Assembly: GCA_021155915.1 (NCBI GenBank)
Contig: JAJNBE010000011.1
Coordinates: 1-56,181 of the forward strand
DNA from: Solimicrobium sp.
GTDB taxonomy: Bacteria; Pseudomonadota; Gammaproteobacteria; Burkholderiales; Burkholderiaceae_D
DNA length: 56,181 nt
Direction: 5' to 3'
Each line of letters starts with the position of its first letter. Position 1 is the stretch's first letter. The notes below the pieces were generated by a model. That model worked only from the letters and a program-made list of their open reading frames with translations. It was not told where the DNA came from and made no database searches. A program made the translations under genes and the position numbers. This document shows, piece by piece, positions 7,378 to 15,672 of this stretch.

Positions 7378-9417
7378 ATGCAATTTCCCCACCTTCTACC
7401 AAAATTGTCACGCACTCTTCAACATATTGAACAGGCCGAAAATGAGAGGCTTCATTTAATGCTAAGGCAGCCGGACAAACAGCCGTTAATCACAAGACTA
7501 AATTCTCAATTTTTTTCTCACAAAACACTACATTCCCTGCTGTGTCAAACATGTTTAATGGAGCAACCCGACGTTCTCAACCTTCTCCTTTCAACCCGGA
7601 GTTATACGGTAGAAGTATTAGCCGCTGTGATCGTGGATATAATGAACAATGAGCGAGAAGATAGTGAGGGAAGAAGAATCGTTTCGAAATTACTAAAGAA
7701 TACTTCGAAAAAAGCTGCCGTATTGACTAAAGCCCTAAATATGATAATTGAGACAGAGACAAATCATGACAATGCGCGTCCTTTTATCGAAAAACTGATC
7801 AGGGCAAGTTCGTTAAGCAACGAAGACACCGAGGAAATCATTTATGCATGCCCTTCTATGAGCGAATTTCTTTTGTGGGAACAGGCGGATCGTACACATG
7901 CTGATTTACTGCCAGGAGACTATACAAATATTGATGAGACCCAAGTAACGGAACACGGCTCCCTAAAAAAAGCAGAAGGGGTTCTTTCAAAATTCGGAAA
8001 GATATCCCTTTTGCAAATGTTACCCGAAATCAAATGCGAAATCGGCCAATTTCTAACAGTCCGGGAACTTCTGCGTTGCGGTCAAGCTAGTTCGGATTTC
8101 AATAAATGGATGCAAGAGGCATTAAAAGAATATTCAAAATGTATAGAAATCTCTGAACTATCCGAAAGCGCTATATTGACTTTAAAAAAGGTAAGCTGTC
8201 TTAATATAAGCTTGACTGGTGGTGACGGGGAAATGCCGCACATCGGTCGCCTAACAAATCTTCACACTCTCGATCTAAGTCTGACCGAGGTTACAAACCT
8301 GGGGCTCCGACACTTGGCAACATTAACAAATCTTAATATTCTGAGTTTAAGTGAAACCGAAATTTCCGATGACGGACTTAAAAATCTTAAAAAACTAGAT
8401 AATTTACATACTCTTGAGTTAGATAAAACCAAGGTAACGAACGTCGGGTTGGAACACCTGTTAGCATTAACTAACCTTCACATACTTGATTTGTGTGGTA
8501 CAAAAATTAAAGACGGTGCGCTGTTACCTCTGGAAAAGCTAACCAATCTCCATACGCTTGATTTAAGTAGTACAAAACTTACGAACGCAGGACTGTCGCC
8601 TCTAACAAAATTATTCAATCTCCATACAATTGACTTAGCTCGTACAAAAATTACGGACGATGGGCTTCAAATTTTAGGAGAGTTAACTAAGCTGCACACT
8701 CTTGGATTAAGTTCTTCTTTCATTACTGACCATGGTCTGCAATATTTACGAAAATTACCCAATATTCAGACTCTTTATTTACAATTTACAGGAATCAGGG
8801 GGGCAGGCCTGGAAAAATTTACCCATCTTCACACTCTTGATCTGAGCTACACAGCATTCGCGAATAATGGTCTGCCACATCTTGATAAATTATTTAACCT
8901 ACACCATCTTTACTTGAAAGGCACAAAAATCAATGATGGCGGGCTATTACATCTAGGAAAATTAACTCACCTTAGGACACTAGATTTAAGTAGCACCGAA
9001 ATTACCGACGCTGCGATGCAACATTTGGGCAAACTAAGCAATTTGCATACTCTTGATTTGGCTGGAACAAAAGTTACCGGCTCGGGCTTGAGGTATTTGG
9101 CAGGGATAACTAATCTCAGCACTCTTTTTCTGAGCCGGACCTCTTCTATACAGGATGGGTTAGGGCATCTAAAAACACTTATAAACCTTCGTACTCTTCA
9201 TTTGAATACAACAGAAGTCAACGACATCGGAATGCAATATTTGGGAGACTTAACCAATCTATACACTCTCAATTTAAATCACACATGGGTAACGGATGCT
9301 TGTATACCTAATATCGAAAAGTTAACCAATCTTCGTAATCTTTACATACATAATACCAATATTACGGATGAGGGGCTGAACGATCTGCGCAAAGCGCTAC
9401 CAAATGTGCGGGCTTGA
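7378..9417 (+). CDS. F-box-like / leucine-rich repeat protein, putative effector
   Basis: 679 residues. Residues 1-200 are mostly helical and unrecognised. An F-box-like segment follows at about 211-248 (MLPEIKCEIGQFLTVRELL, then S at 238 and W at 244), matching the LP-x-E-I / FL / L-x-x-L / S / W pattern. From about 270 to the end run some 17 leucine-rich repeats of 24 residues (model LTNLHTLDLSLTEVTNLGL). F-box plus LRR is the layout of eukaryotic FBXL substrate adaptors of SCF ubiquitin ligases. There is no signal peptide, so if secreted it would need a type IV-like system. No good Shine-Dalgarno is seen before ATG 7378. Function is inferred. Confidence 0.8.
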   Translation: MQFPHLLPKLSRTLQHIEQAENERLHLMLRQPDKQPLITRLNSQFFSHKTLHSLLCQTCLMEQPDVLNLLLSTRSYTVEVLAAVIVDIMNNEREDSEGRRIVSKLLKNTSKKAAVLTKALNMIIETETNHDNARPFIEKLIRASSLSNEDTEEIIYACPSMSEFLLWEQADRTHADLLPGDYTNIDETQVTEHGSLKKAEGVLSKFGKISLLQMLPEIKCEIGQFLTVRELLRCGQASSDFNKWMQEALKEYSKCIEISELSESAILTLKKVSCLNISLTGGDGEMPHIGRLTNLHTLDLSLTEVTNLGLRHLATLTNLNILSLSETEISDDGLKNLKKLDNLHTLELDKTKVTNVGLEHLLALTNLHILDLCGTKIKDGALLPLEKLTNLHTLDLSSTKLTNAGLSPLTKLFNLHTIDLARTKITDDGLQILGELTKLHTLGLSSSFITDHGLQYLRKLPNIQTLYLQFTGIRGAGLEKFTHLHTLDLSYTAFANNGLPHLDKLFNLHHLYLKGTKINDGGLLHLGKLTHLRTLDLSSTEITDAAMQHLGKLSNLHTLDLAGTKVTGSGLRYLAGITNLSTLFLSRTSSIQDGLGHLKTLINLRTLHLNTTEVNDIGMQYLGDLTNLYTLNLNHTWVTDACIPNIEKLTNLRNLYIHNTNITDEGLNDLRKALPNVRA

Positions 9418-9720
9418 TACATCTAGCAAATGACTGTAAGCAATGACATGCCGGGTACATATTCTGATGGCGGGCGCGGCGAATACCTAAGCAAAGATTG
9501 CGCTAGCGATTTAAACTAGACCCTAACAAAATGCTGGTTTTAGAAAACAGCTTCTCCCCACTTTGTCGATTTCCATTTTCTAGCTAAATTGAAACTTCTG
9601 CACAATCTACTGCGCGAGCCAAATACGGCGTTCGGGGTTACACAGTGGTGCTCGCAATCCTCATGTACTCAAGTACATTCCGGTTGCTGCGCTCCGTTCG
9701 CCTTTTCATTGGCTCGCTTG
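9418..9720. other. Intergenic region ending in palindromic repeat
   Basis: Between convergent LRR-protein and thioesterase genes. The first 170 bp show nothing recognisable; the rest is palindromic repeat copy 2. Confidence 0.55.
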
Positions 9721-9741
9721 CTACGGTTGTGCAGAGGTCTC
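9591..9741 (+). repeat. Palindromic dispersed repeat, copy 2
   Basis: About 151 bp, from GAAACTTCTGCACAATCTAC to GGTTGTGCAGAGGTCTC, with the shared core GTGCTCGCAATCCTCATGTA, the palindrome GTACTCAAGTAC and TGCGCTCCGTTCGCC. Its right end overlaps the thioesterase gene: the last codons and stop of that gene are repeat sequence. Confidence 0.9.
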
Positions 9742-10164
9742 AAATTGACGAATAACCACCTCAGGCAACGGTATTGATTTCTCAGTTCTTCGGTCGACCC
9801 AAACTATTTTCCCGCTCCCTTCCGCGCACAGTATTGTTTCGCCATCCACACGATAAATTTGGTAATAAGTTTCAAAACTGGATCGACCCGGCGAAGCAAT
9901 GTGCATGTGCACCTCAATCTGATCCGGATATTTTATTGGGCGTAAAAAACTACACTGGGCATTGATCAAAACTGGGCCGGTGTCTGGGTCCTTGGCCGTA
10001 TCAAAAAAAGACACCAACCATTCCATTCTAATTTGCTCCATATAACGGAAATACACCGTGTTATTCACATGATTAAAAGCATCCATATCCCCCCAGCGCA
10101 CTGGCATGCGAATTGTTTTTACCAGCCGAGTAAATGACCGCTGAGGTTGTTCTGTTTTTGTCAT
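9721..10164 (-). CDS. Acyl-CoA thioesterase, 4HBT hot-dog family
   Basis: 147 residues. The hot-dog signature RWGDMDAFNHVNNTVYFRYM (about residues 24-43) carries the catalytic-type Asp of the YbgC/FadM group. These enzymes hydrolyse acyl-CoA esters; the chain length is not predictable here. The start overlaps the upstream SDR stop by 4 bp (ATGA), so the two are translationally coupled. The last six residues (ETSAQP) and the TAG stop are read from the inverted end of the palindromic repeat, so the original C-terminus was probably different. Confidence 0.9.
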   Translation of the reverse strand: MTKTEQPQRSFTRLVKTIRMPVRWGDMDAFNHVNNTVYFRYMEQIRMEWLVSFFDTAKDPDTGPVLINAQCSFLRPIKYPDQIEVHMHIASPGRSSFETYYQIYRVDGETILCAEGSGKIVWVDRRTEKSIPLPEVVIRQFETSAQP

Positions 10165-10937
10165 TGCACGCTTAAACCATCGTCTGCGCTAACTATAGCG
10201 CCGTTAAGGAAACGAGATTCTTCAGCTGCCAAAAGCAACAATATTCCATCTAAGTCTTCTGCAAGACCTAAACGATTACGCGGCAAAGTATGTATCAATT
10301 TTTTACCTGCCTCGCCATCAAAATAATTTTTGTTCATTTCAGTTTCAATATATCCAGGACAAATCGCATTAACATTAATCCCATATTTACCCCACTCTAT
10401 CGCCATCGATTTTGTCATATGGATTAATGCAGCCTTGCTCATGCAATAAATTCCCAAATCAGGCAGAGCACGCATACCCGCAACCGATGCAATATTCACT
10501 ATCCGGTGTTGAAGTTTAGGATCACCCTTTGCACGCGCAACCATTCTTCTAGCTGCTTCCTGCGCGACAAAAAATGCACCGCGTTGATTAATATCCATCG
10601 TATAGGCATATTGCTCCGGCGTCACATCCAGTAACCGTTGCATTGACCCAACTCCTGCATTGTTGATCAAAATATCGATTGGTCCGGCCTCTGTTTCAGC
10701 ATGAGCAATCGCCGATTTGATACTGGCGTAATCGCTCACATCTAATTGCACCATATGGGCGGCACCCCCGCCAGCTTCAATTTCTGCACGTAACTCTTTT
10801 AAGCGATCAATCCTTCGCGCTGCCAATACTACTTGGGCCCCCGCTCTGGCCAAGACTTTGGCAAACCGAGTTCCTAACCCGCTGGATGCTCCAGTAATTA
10901 ACGCGATTTTTCCTTCAAAATTAACTTCAATTCCCAT
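10161..10937 (-). CDS. SDR family NAD(P)-dependent oxidoreductase
   Basis: 258 residues, a classical short-chain dehydrogenase. The cofactor motif TGASSGLG (about residues 15-22), the NNAG motif (INNAGVG, about 90), the catalytic Ser in NIASVAGM, and Tyr and Lys in YCMSKAA are all intact. Substrate unknown; the coupling with an acyl-CoA thioesterase hints at lipid or beta-oxidation chemistry. AAGGAG stands 5-6 nt before the ATG. It diverges from the ETF-QO gene, also linked to fatty-acid oxidation. Confidence 0.9.
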   Translation of the reverse strand: MGIEVNFEGKIALITGASSGLGTRFAKVLARAGAQVVLAARRIDRLKELRAEIEAGGGAAHMVQLDVSDYASIKSAIAHAETEAGPIDILINNAGVGSMQRLLDVTPEQYAYTMDINQRGAFFVAQEAARRMVARAKGDPKLQHRIVNIASVAGMRALPDLGIYCMSKAALIHMTKSMAIEWGKYGINVNAICPGYIETEMNKNYFDGEAGKKLIHTLPRNRLGLAEDLDGILLLLAAEESRFLNGAIVSADDGLSVQ

Positions 10938-11129
10938 CGTTACTCCTTTAGATAGTGGTTATAAGCTAGCCCGGCTTCTTCAAGTTTCGGCTCAACCTAG
11001 CATCATGCCATAGATGAAGCAAACTCAAAAACAGAAGTGATGTAATTTGATGCATATTCCACTTAGCTCTGAGATAATCACTTATTGGCAACACTCCTTC
11101 TTTCCTCAACAAAAAATGAAAGCGCGTTC

Positions 11130-12800
11130 ATGACTAGTAATTTCTCAGAGCAATTTGGCCCTCGGGACACAATGGACTATGATGTCGTTATTGTTGGGGG
11201 CGGTCCTGCCGGACTTTCAGCTGCCATAAAATTAAAACAGTTAGCGCAAACTCAGCAAAAAGAAATTTCGGTCTGCGTATTAGAAAAGGGCGGAGAATTA
11301 GGAGCACATATTTTGTCCGGCGCTGTAATGGATCCGATCGCGTTAAATGAATTGTTCCCAAACTGGAAAGAATTAGGTGCTCCGTTAAATACGGAAGTCA
11401 CTGAGGATCGGTTTTTAATGCTAACCAACTCCAGTTCCTTTCAAACACCCAACTGGGTGCTACCCAATTGTTTTCAAAACGACGGCAACTATATCGTCTC
11501 TTTGGCTAACGTGGTGCGTTGGCTGGGACAACAAGCAGAAGGGTTAGGCGTTGAAATTTTCCCCGGATTTCCTGCAGCAGAAATTTTATATAATGAAGAT
11601 AATTCTGTAAAAGGGGTTGCTACCGGAAATGTAGGGGTGCGTCGTGACGGAACACCGAGCGCATCATTTCAATTAGGTATGGAGTTGCATGCAAAATACA
11701 CCTTATTTGCCGAAGGCTCGCGCGGCCATCTCGGCAAACAATTAATACAAAAATTCAATTTAAATGAACACAGCGACCCACAGACTTACGGTATCGGAAT
11801 TAAAGAGTTATGGGAAATAAGTCCAGATCAACATCAGCAAGGTTTGGTGATTCACACTGCTGGTTGGCCCTTAGACACGGCCACTTATGGGGGCTCATTT
11901 CTCTACCATTTAGAAAATAATCAAATTGCCGTAGGTTTAGTCGTTGGGCTAAATTACTCCAATCCTTACTTATCACCCTTTGAAGAATTTCAACGCTACA
12001 AAACGCATCCCGCAATTTCTCATTTTTTTAATGACGCAAAACGCATCTCTTATGGCGCCCGATCAATTACCGCTGGCGGACTTCAATCTTTACCGAAACT
12101 AACTTTTCCCGGCGGGGCATTAATCGGTTGCGAGGCCGGATTTTTGAATATGAGCCGTATTAAAGGCAGCCATGCAGCAATGAAGAGTGGCATGTTAGCC
12201 GCCGAATCCATTGTTACTGCACTATCCGGGAACCATACTGGTAACGAATTAAGCAGTTACCATTCGGGGTTTAAAAACTCCTGGTTGCATACGGAATTAT
12301 ATAAAGCACGAAATGTAAAACCGTGGCTTTCAAAAGGGCTTTACTTGGGTACGGCTATGGTAGGAATTGATCAAATCCTATTTCGGGGGAAAGCTCCGTG
12401 GACTTTACATCACCAAAGTTCTGATCATGAATGCTTGCGACCAGCATCCGAATTTCAAGTCATCAATTACCCAAAACCGGACGGAAAGTTAACATTTGAC
12501 AGGCTCTCTTCCGTATTCATTTCGAATACCAATCATGCCGAAGACCAGCCGATTCATTTAACATTAAAAAATGCAGAAGTCCCTACCAAAATTAATCTAT
12601 CTCGCTACGCAGGTCCCGAAGCCCGCTACTGCCCGGCTGGCGTCTATGAGTTTATTAAAACAGAAGATGGCGCCGATAAGCTTCAAATAAACGCGCAAAA
12701 CTGTGTTCATTGCAAAACATGTGACATTAAAGACCCTACCCAGAACATAGTATGGGTTACGCCCGAAGGCGGAGGGGGTCCTAATTACCCTAATATGTAA
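11130..12800 (+). CDS. Electron transfer flavoprotein-ubiquinone oxidoreductase
   Basis: About 556 residues. It passes electrons from reduced ETF, fed by acyl-CoA dehydrogenases, to ubiquinone at the inner membrane face. The FAD motif DYDVVIVGGGPAGLSAAI lies near the start, and the C-terminal 4Fe-4S cluster is seen as CPAGVYEF, CVHCKTC and DPTQNIVW, with the conserved end GGGGPNYPNM. I chose ATG 11130 over TTG 11085; ATG 11172 is also possible. No etfA/etfB genes lie in this window. Confidence 0.94.
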   Translation: MTSNFSEQFGPRDTMDYDVVIVGGGPAGLSAAIKLKQLAQTQQKEISVCVLEKGGELGAHILSGAVMDPIALNELFPNWKELGAPLNTEVTEDRFLMLTNSSSFQTPNWVLPNCFQNDGNYIVSLANVVRWLGQQAEGLGVEIFPGFPAAEILYNEDNSVKGVATGNVGVRRDGTPSASFQLGMELHAKYTLFAEGSRGHLGKQLIQKFNLNEHSDPQTYGIGIKELWEISPDQHQQGLVIHTAGWPLDTATYGGSFLYHLENNQIAVGLVVGLNYSNPYLSPFEEFQRYKTHPAISHFFNDAKRISYGARSITAGGLQSLPKLTFPGGALIGCEAGFLNMSRIKGSHAAMKSGMLAAESIVTALSGNHTGNELSSYHSGFKNSWLHTELYKARNVKPWLSKGLYLGTAMVGIDQILFRGKAPWTLHHQSSDHECLRPASEFQVINYPKPDGKLTFDRLSSVFISNTNHAEDQPIHLTLKNAEVPTKINLSRYAGPEARYCPAGVYEFIKTEDGADKLQINAQNCVHCKTCDIKDPTQNIVWVTPEGGGGPNYPNM

Positions 12801-12825
12801 AAAAAACCGCAAATTGCGGTTTTTT
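12801..12825. terminator. Bidirectional intrinsic terminator
   Basis: A 12-bp perfect stem, AAAAAACCGCAA with TTGCGGTTTTTT, directly after the ETF-QO stop codon. It has A and T runs on both sides, so it can end the plus-strand ETF-QO transcript and the minus-strand OmpW transcript. Confidence 0.9.
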
Positions 12826-12845
12826 CTTTACTCTTAATTTAGCAA

Positions 12846-13568
12846 TTAGAAACGATATCCAATATTCAAATAGGTCACTATTGGGTTTATTGTCATAGTA
12901 GTATTGCTCAATACGGTAGTAGTAGCTGAGGCCTTTGTCGTCAAATCTGCTTTTGTTTTCATTTTCAGATAAGAGACTGAAAAATTAACAGACCAGTCTT
13001 TGTCAATAGCATAACTTAAACCGGCATTAAACACTGGCGCCCATGAAGCTTTTAAATCAGCTGTTGTGACTGCATTTTTATTCCCAACTCCTGCACCAAT
13101 ATACTCTTGGAAACCCTTAGATAACTCAATATTAGTATAATGTACACGACTCAAACCCAACCCAATCGAGGGGCGGAATTGTGAATTAGCCTCACCAAAA
13201 TAATATTTAGCCAAAAGTGCGGGTGCCCATTGCTTAGCTGTCCCAACTTGCCCAACACTTTCTAATGTGCCAGTACCATTCAGTTTATACTTAGGGGGTA
13301 CACCTAAATCAAGAGTGGCGGCCCAATTATCAGTTAAAAAACTAGTAACTGCAAACCCAAGAGTATTCGCTTTATTAACAGTTGCACCCGATCCTGGCAA
13401 TGTCCTTGGGGTGGGACTAGTAATTGCTATTGGTGTACTTGAATCCTGGGGCATAATGTGAAACCAACCCGCAGTAACGACAGTATCGCCGGCTGACTGT
13501 GCAGAAGCAGATGCTGCTGACGCAGCCAGAATAACCGAAATAACCGTAAAATATCGTGCTTTGAAAAT
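12846..13568 (-). CDS. OmpW family outer membrane protein, start codon missing
   Basis: The C-terminal part is OmpW-like: FRPSIGLGLSRVHYTNIELS, a WAPALLAKYYFG strand, and the terminal strand INPIVTYLNIGYRF ending in aromatic F. The first ATG is at 13454, inside the mature barrel. The frame stays open upstream and encodes a good signal peptide (KFHGIFKAR, then YFTVISVILAASAASA, cleavage near ASA/QSAGD), but no ATG, GTG or TTG precedes it before an in-frame TAG. I extended the feature to the ATT at 13568 to include it. Either a rare ATT start is used or the start was lost by mutation. Confidence 0.65.
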   Translation of the reverse strand: MFKARYFTVISVILAASAASASAQSAGDTVVTAGWFHIMPQDSSTPIAITSPTPRTLPGSGATVNKANTLGFAVTSFLTDNWAATLDLGVPPKYKLNGTGTLESVGQVGTAKQWAPALLAKYYFGEANSQFRPSIGLGLSRVHYTNIELSKGFQEYIGAGVGNKNAVTTADLKASWAPVFNAGLSYAIDKDWSVNFSVSYLKMKTKADLTTKASATTTVLSNTTMTINPIVTYLNIGYRF

Positions 13569-13794
13569 TCCGTGAAACTTAGGAGTTGCACAAATCCCGG
13601 CACGACTGAAATGCTACTAAAAAAGTGAGCTAACTGATCATTCTCTTATAAGCTCGACATAAAACTATTTTACCCGTTTTAAGTACTAAAATAGTAGAAA
13701 ACTGACTTAATTAAGGCTAACTTTAGGTGTATTAGCAACGAATTTACATTTTCCGCAAATACCGGCTAAGCTCTTTAAACAATTAACCCGCCAT

Positions 13795-14112
13795 TTAGCG
13801 GCTTCTGCCCTTAAATAAATATTGAAAAACAAATCCGGGAAATGCGAACACGATAAATAGACTTACCGTAATAGCAAAGAACTCCCAACCTTGTGAAAAG
13901 ACATTCCCCATACCGGCTTCGAATAGGTAAGCTATTCCCCCTATCAGGATATAAAAAACGGCGAGCTCAATTAGGCGAAACCAAAATGATTTTTTATGGA
14001 GATGATTACCCGCAGGTATCAACGCAAAAATACGTTGATTAATAAAAGGAAGATTAGCACCAATTAATGTAAACAAAATTAAAAATTTAACCGTTAACGG
14101 CAAAGACATCAT
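13795..14112 (-). CDS. DUF2818 family membrane protein
   Basis: 105 residues with three clear membrane segments (near residues 8-22, 45-62 and 77-99) and the sequence GANLPFINQRIF typical of DUF2818. Members commonly lie directly after nuoN. The start overlaps the nuoN stop by 4 bp (ATGA), so it is translated with complex I and probably helps in its assembly or stability; that role is inferred from position. Usual length for the family. Confidence 0.85.
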   Translation of the reverse strand: MMSLPLTVKFLILFTLIGANLPFINQRIFALIPAGNHLHKKSFWFRLIELAVFYILIGGIAYLFEAGMGNVFSQGWEFFAITVSLFIVFAFPGFVFQYLFKGRSR

Positions 14113-15587
14113 GACGCTAAAGTTTTAGTAATTGCATCCACACATAAATTCATTGCTGACTCCGGCATCAGCCCAAAGAATAATATTGCTAGGCCATTCA
14201 CACTAAGCACAAAACGCATTTCCCGATTAACGGCAATCCCATTATTTTCTGTTGGTTCGTCAAAGTACATCACTTTTACAACTCGTAAATAATAAAATGC
14301 GCCTACCAGAGAGAAGAATACAGCCGCAATGGCTAACCATATTTGCCCTGCGCCTAACACAGCCTGAATAACAGAAAACTTAGCGTAGAATCCCATGAAC
14401 GGTGGAATTCCTGTTAAGGAAAACATTAATATTAGCATCACAAAGGCAAACCATGGACTGCGTTTATTCAACCCTTTCAAGTCGTCGATTTGTTCCGATT
14501 CAAAACCGTTTCGAGCTAAGAGTAAGATAATCCCGAATGTACCTAAGGTAGTAAATACATAGGTAACTATATAAAACATGGATGATGCATAGGCGCTAGC
14601 GGCCAAATTAATCTGCCCATTCGAAACCCCAGACAACAAGCCTAGCAACATAAATCCCATATGGGAAATAGTTGAGTAAGCTAGCATCCGTTTTAAATTG
14701 GTCTGGGCTAATGCCGCGATATTGCCCACTGCCATAGACAAGATAGAAATAACCATTAGCATCTGCTGCCAATCAATAGCAAAGGTAAATAAACCTTCGA
14801 CTAGTATTCGGAAGCAAATGGCAAAAGCAGCAAATTTTGGCGCTGCGCCCAACAGTAAGGTAACGGAGGTTGGGCTGCCTTGATAGACGTCGGGAACCCA
14901 CATATGAAAAGGAGCGGCGCCTAGTTTAAACCCAAGACCCGCTACTAAAAAAACCAGCGCAAACACCACAATGGTTTGGTCGGAGCTAATAAGAGTACTA
15001 GCCGAGGCAATCTCAGATAGATCTAGCGTACCCGTCGCCCCATACAGCATGGATATTCCGTAGAGCAAAAATCCGGAAGACAAAGCACCCAGCACGAAGT
15101 ACTTCATCGCGGCCTCAGTAGAAGCCACATAATTTCGCCGCAACGCGACTAAAGTATATAGTGCTAGTGACATCAATTCCAAACCGAGATAAATGACCAG
15201 CAAATTGTTTGCCCCGATCATGACCATTTGCCCCAGCAAGGAAAATAGAGCAAGCACATAGAACTCACCACCCAGCTCGTTACCTAGCATATTCCGGTCA
15301 CTACTGTATTGACGGCTATAAATTAATGTCAAGCCAACCGCCAAATAAGACAACAGCTTCAGTAAATTGGATAGTGGATCGGATAGGAACATATTGTTAA
15401 ATGTGAACACCGTCTGACCTGCATTAAAATCCGCCATGGTCAATGCAGCGCAAACGCCGATTGCAAATAATGACAAATAATGGGTGACGAAACGGCTTGC
15501 ATCGGACAAGAACATGTCAACTAGCAAGACCACGCAAATCATTAATAACAAAAATATTTCCGGGTACGCCGGTGAAAAATTGATCAT
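14109..15587 (-). CDS. nuoN: NADH-quinone oxidoreductase subunit N
   Basis: 492 residues, an antiporter-like proton-pumping subunit of the complex I membrane arm, with about 14 membrane segments. LGLELMSLALYTLVAL carries the conserved TM5 Glu, GFKLGAAPFHMWVPDVYQGS the TM7-8 Lys/His region, and MLAYSTISHMGFMLLG the family signature. It is followed by DUF2818 with a 4-bp overlap and preceded by nuoM across 85 bp. Confidence 0.97.
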   Translation of the reverse strand: MINFSPAYPEIFLLLMICVVLLVDMFLSDASRFVTHYLSLFAIGVCAALTMADFNAGQTVFTFNNMFLSDPLSNLLKLLSYLAVGLTLIYSRQYSSDRNMLGNELGGEFYVLALFSLLGQMVMIGANNLLVIYLGLELMSLALYTLVALRRNYVASTEAAMKYFVLGALSSGFLLYGISMLYGATGTLDLSEIASASTLISSDQTIVVFALVFLVAGLGFKLGAAPFHMWVPDVYQGSPTSVTLLLGAAPKFAAFAICFRILVEGLFTFAIDWQQMLMVISILSMAVGNIAALAQTNLKRMLAYSTISHMGFMLLGLLSGVSNGQINLAASAYASSMFYIVTYVFTTLGTFGIILLLARNGFESEQIDDLKGLNKRSPWFAFVMLILMFSLTGIPPFMGFYAKFSVIQAVLGAGQIWLAIAAVFFSLVGAFYYLRVVKVMYFDEPTENNGIAVNREMRFVLSVNGLAILFFGLMPESAMNLCVDAITKTLAS

Positions 15588-15672
15588 TTTTTTGCCTGTT
15601 TTTTTCTACTTGATCTTCGTTAATATCATCGGCAATAGTAGATTCCGCCGACTTTTCCGCTTCCCTTAGGAG

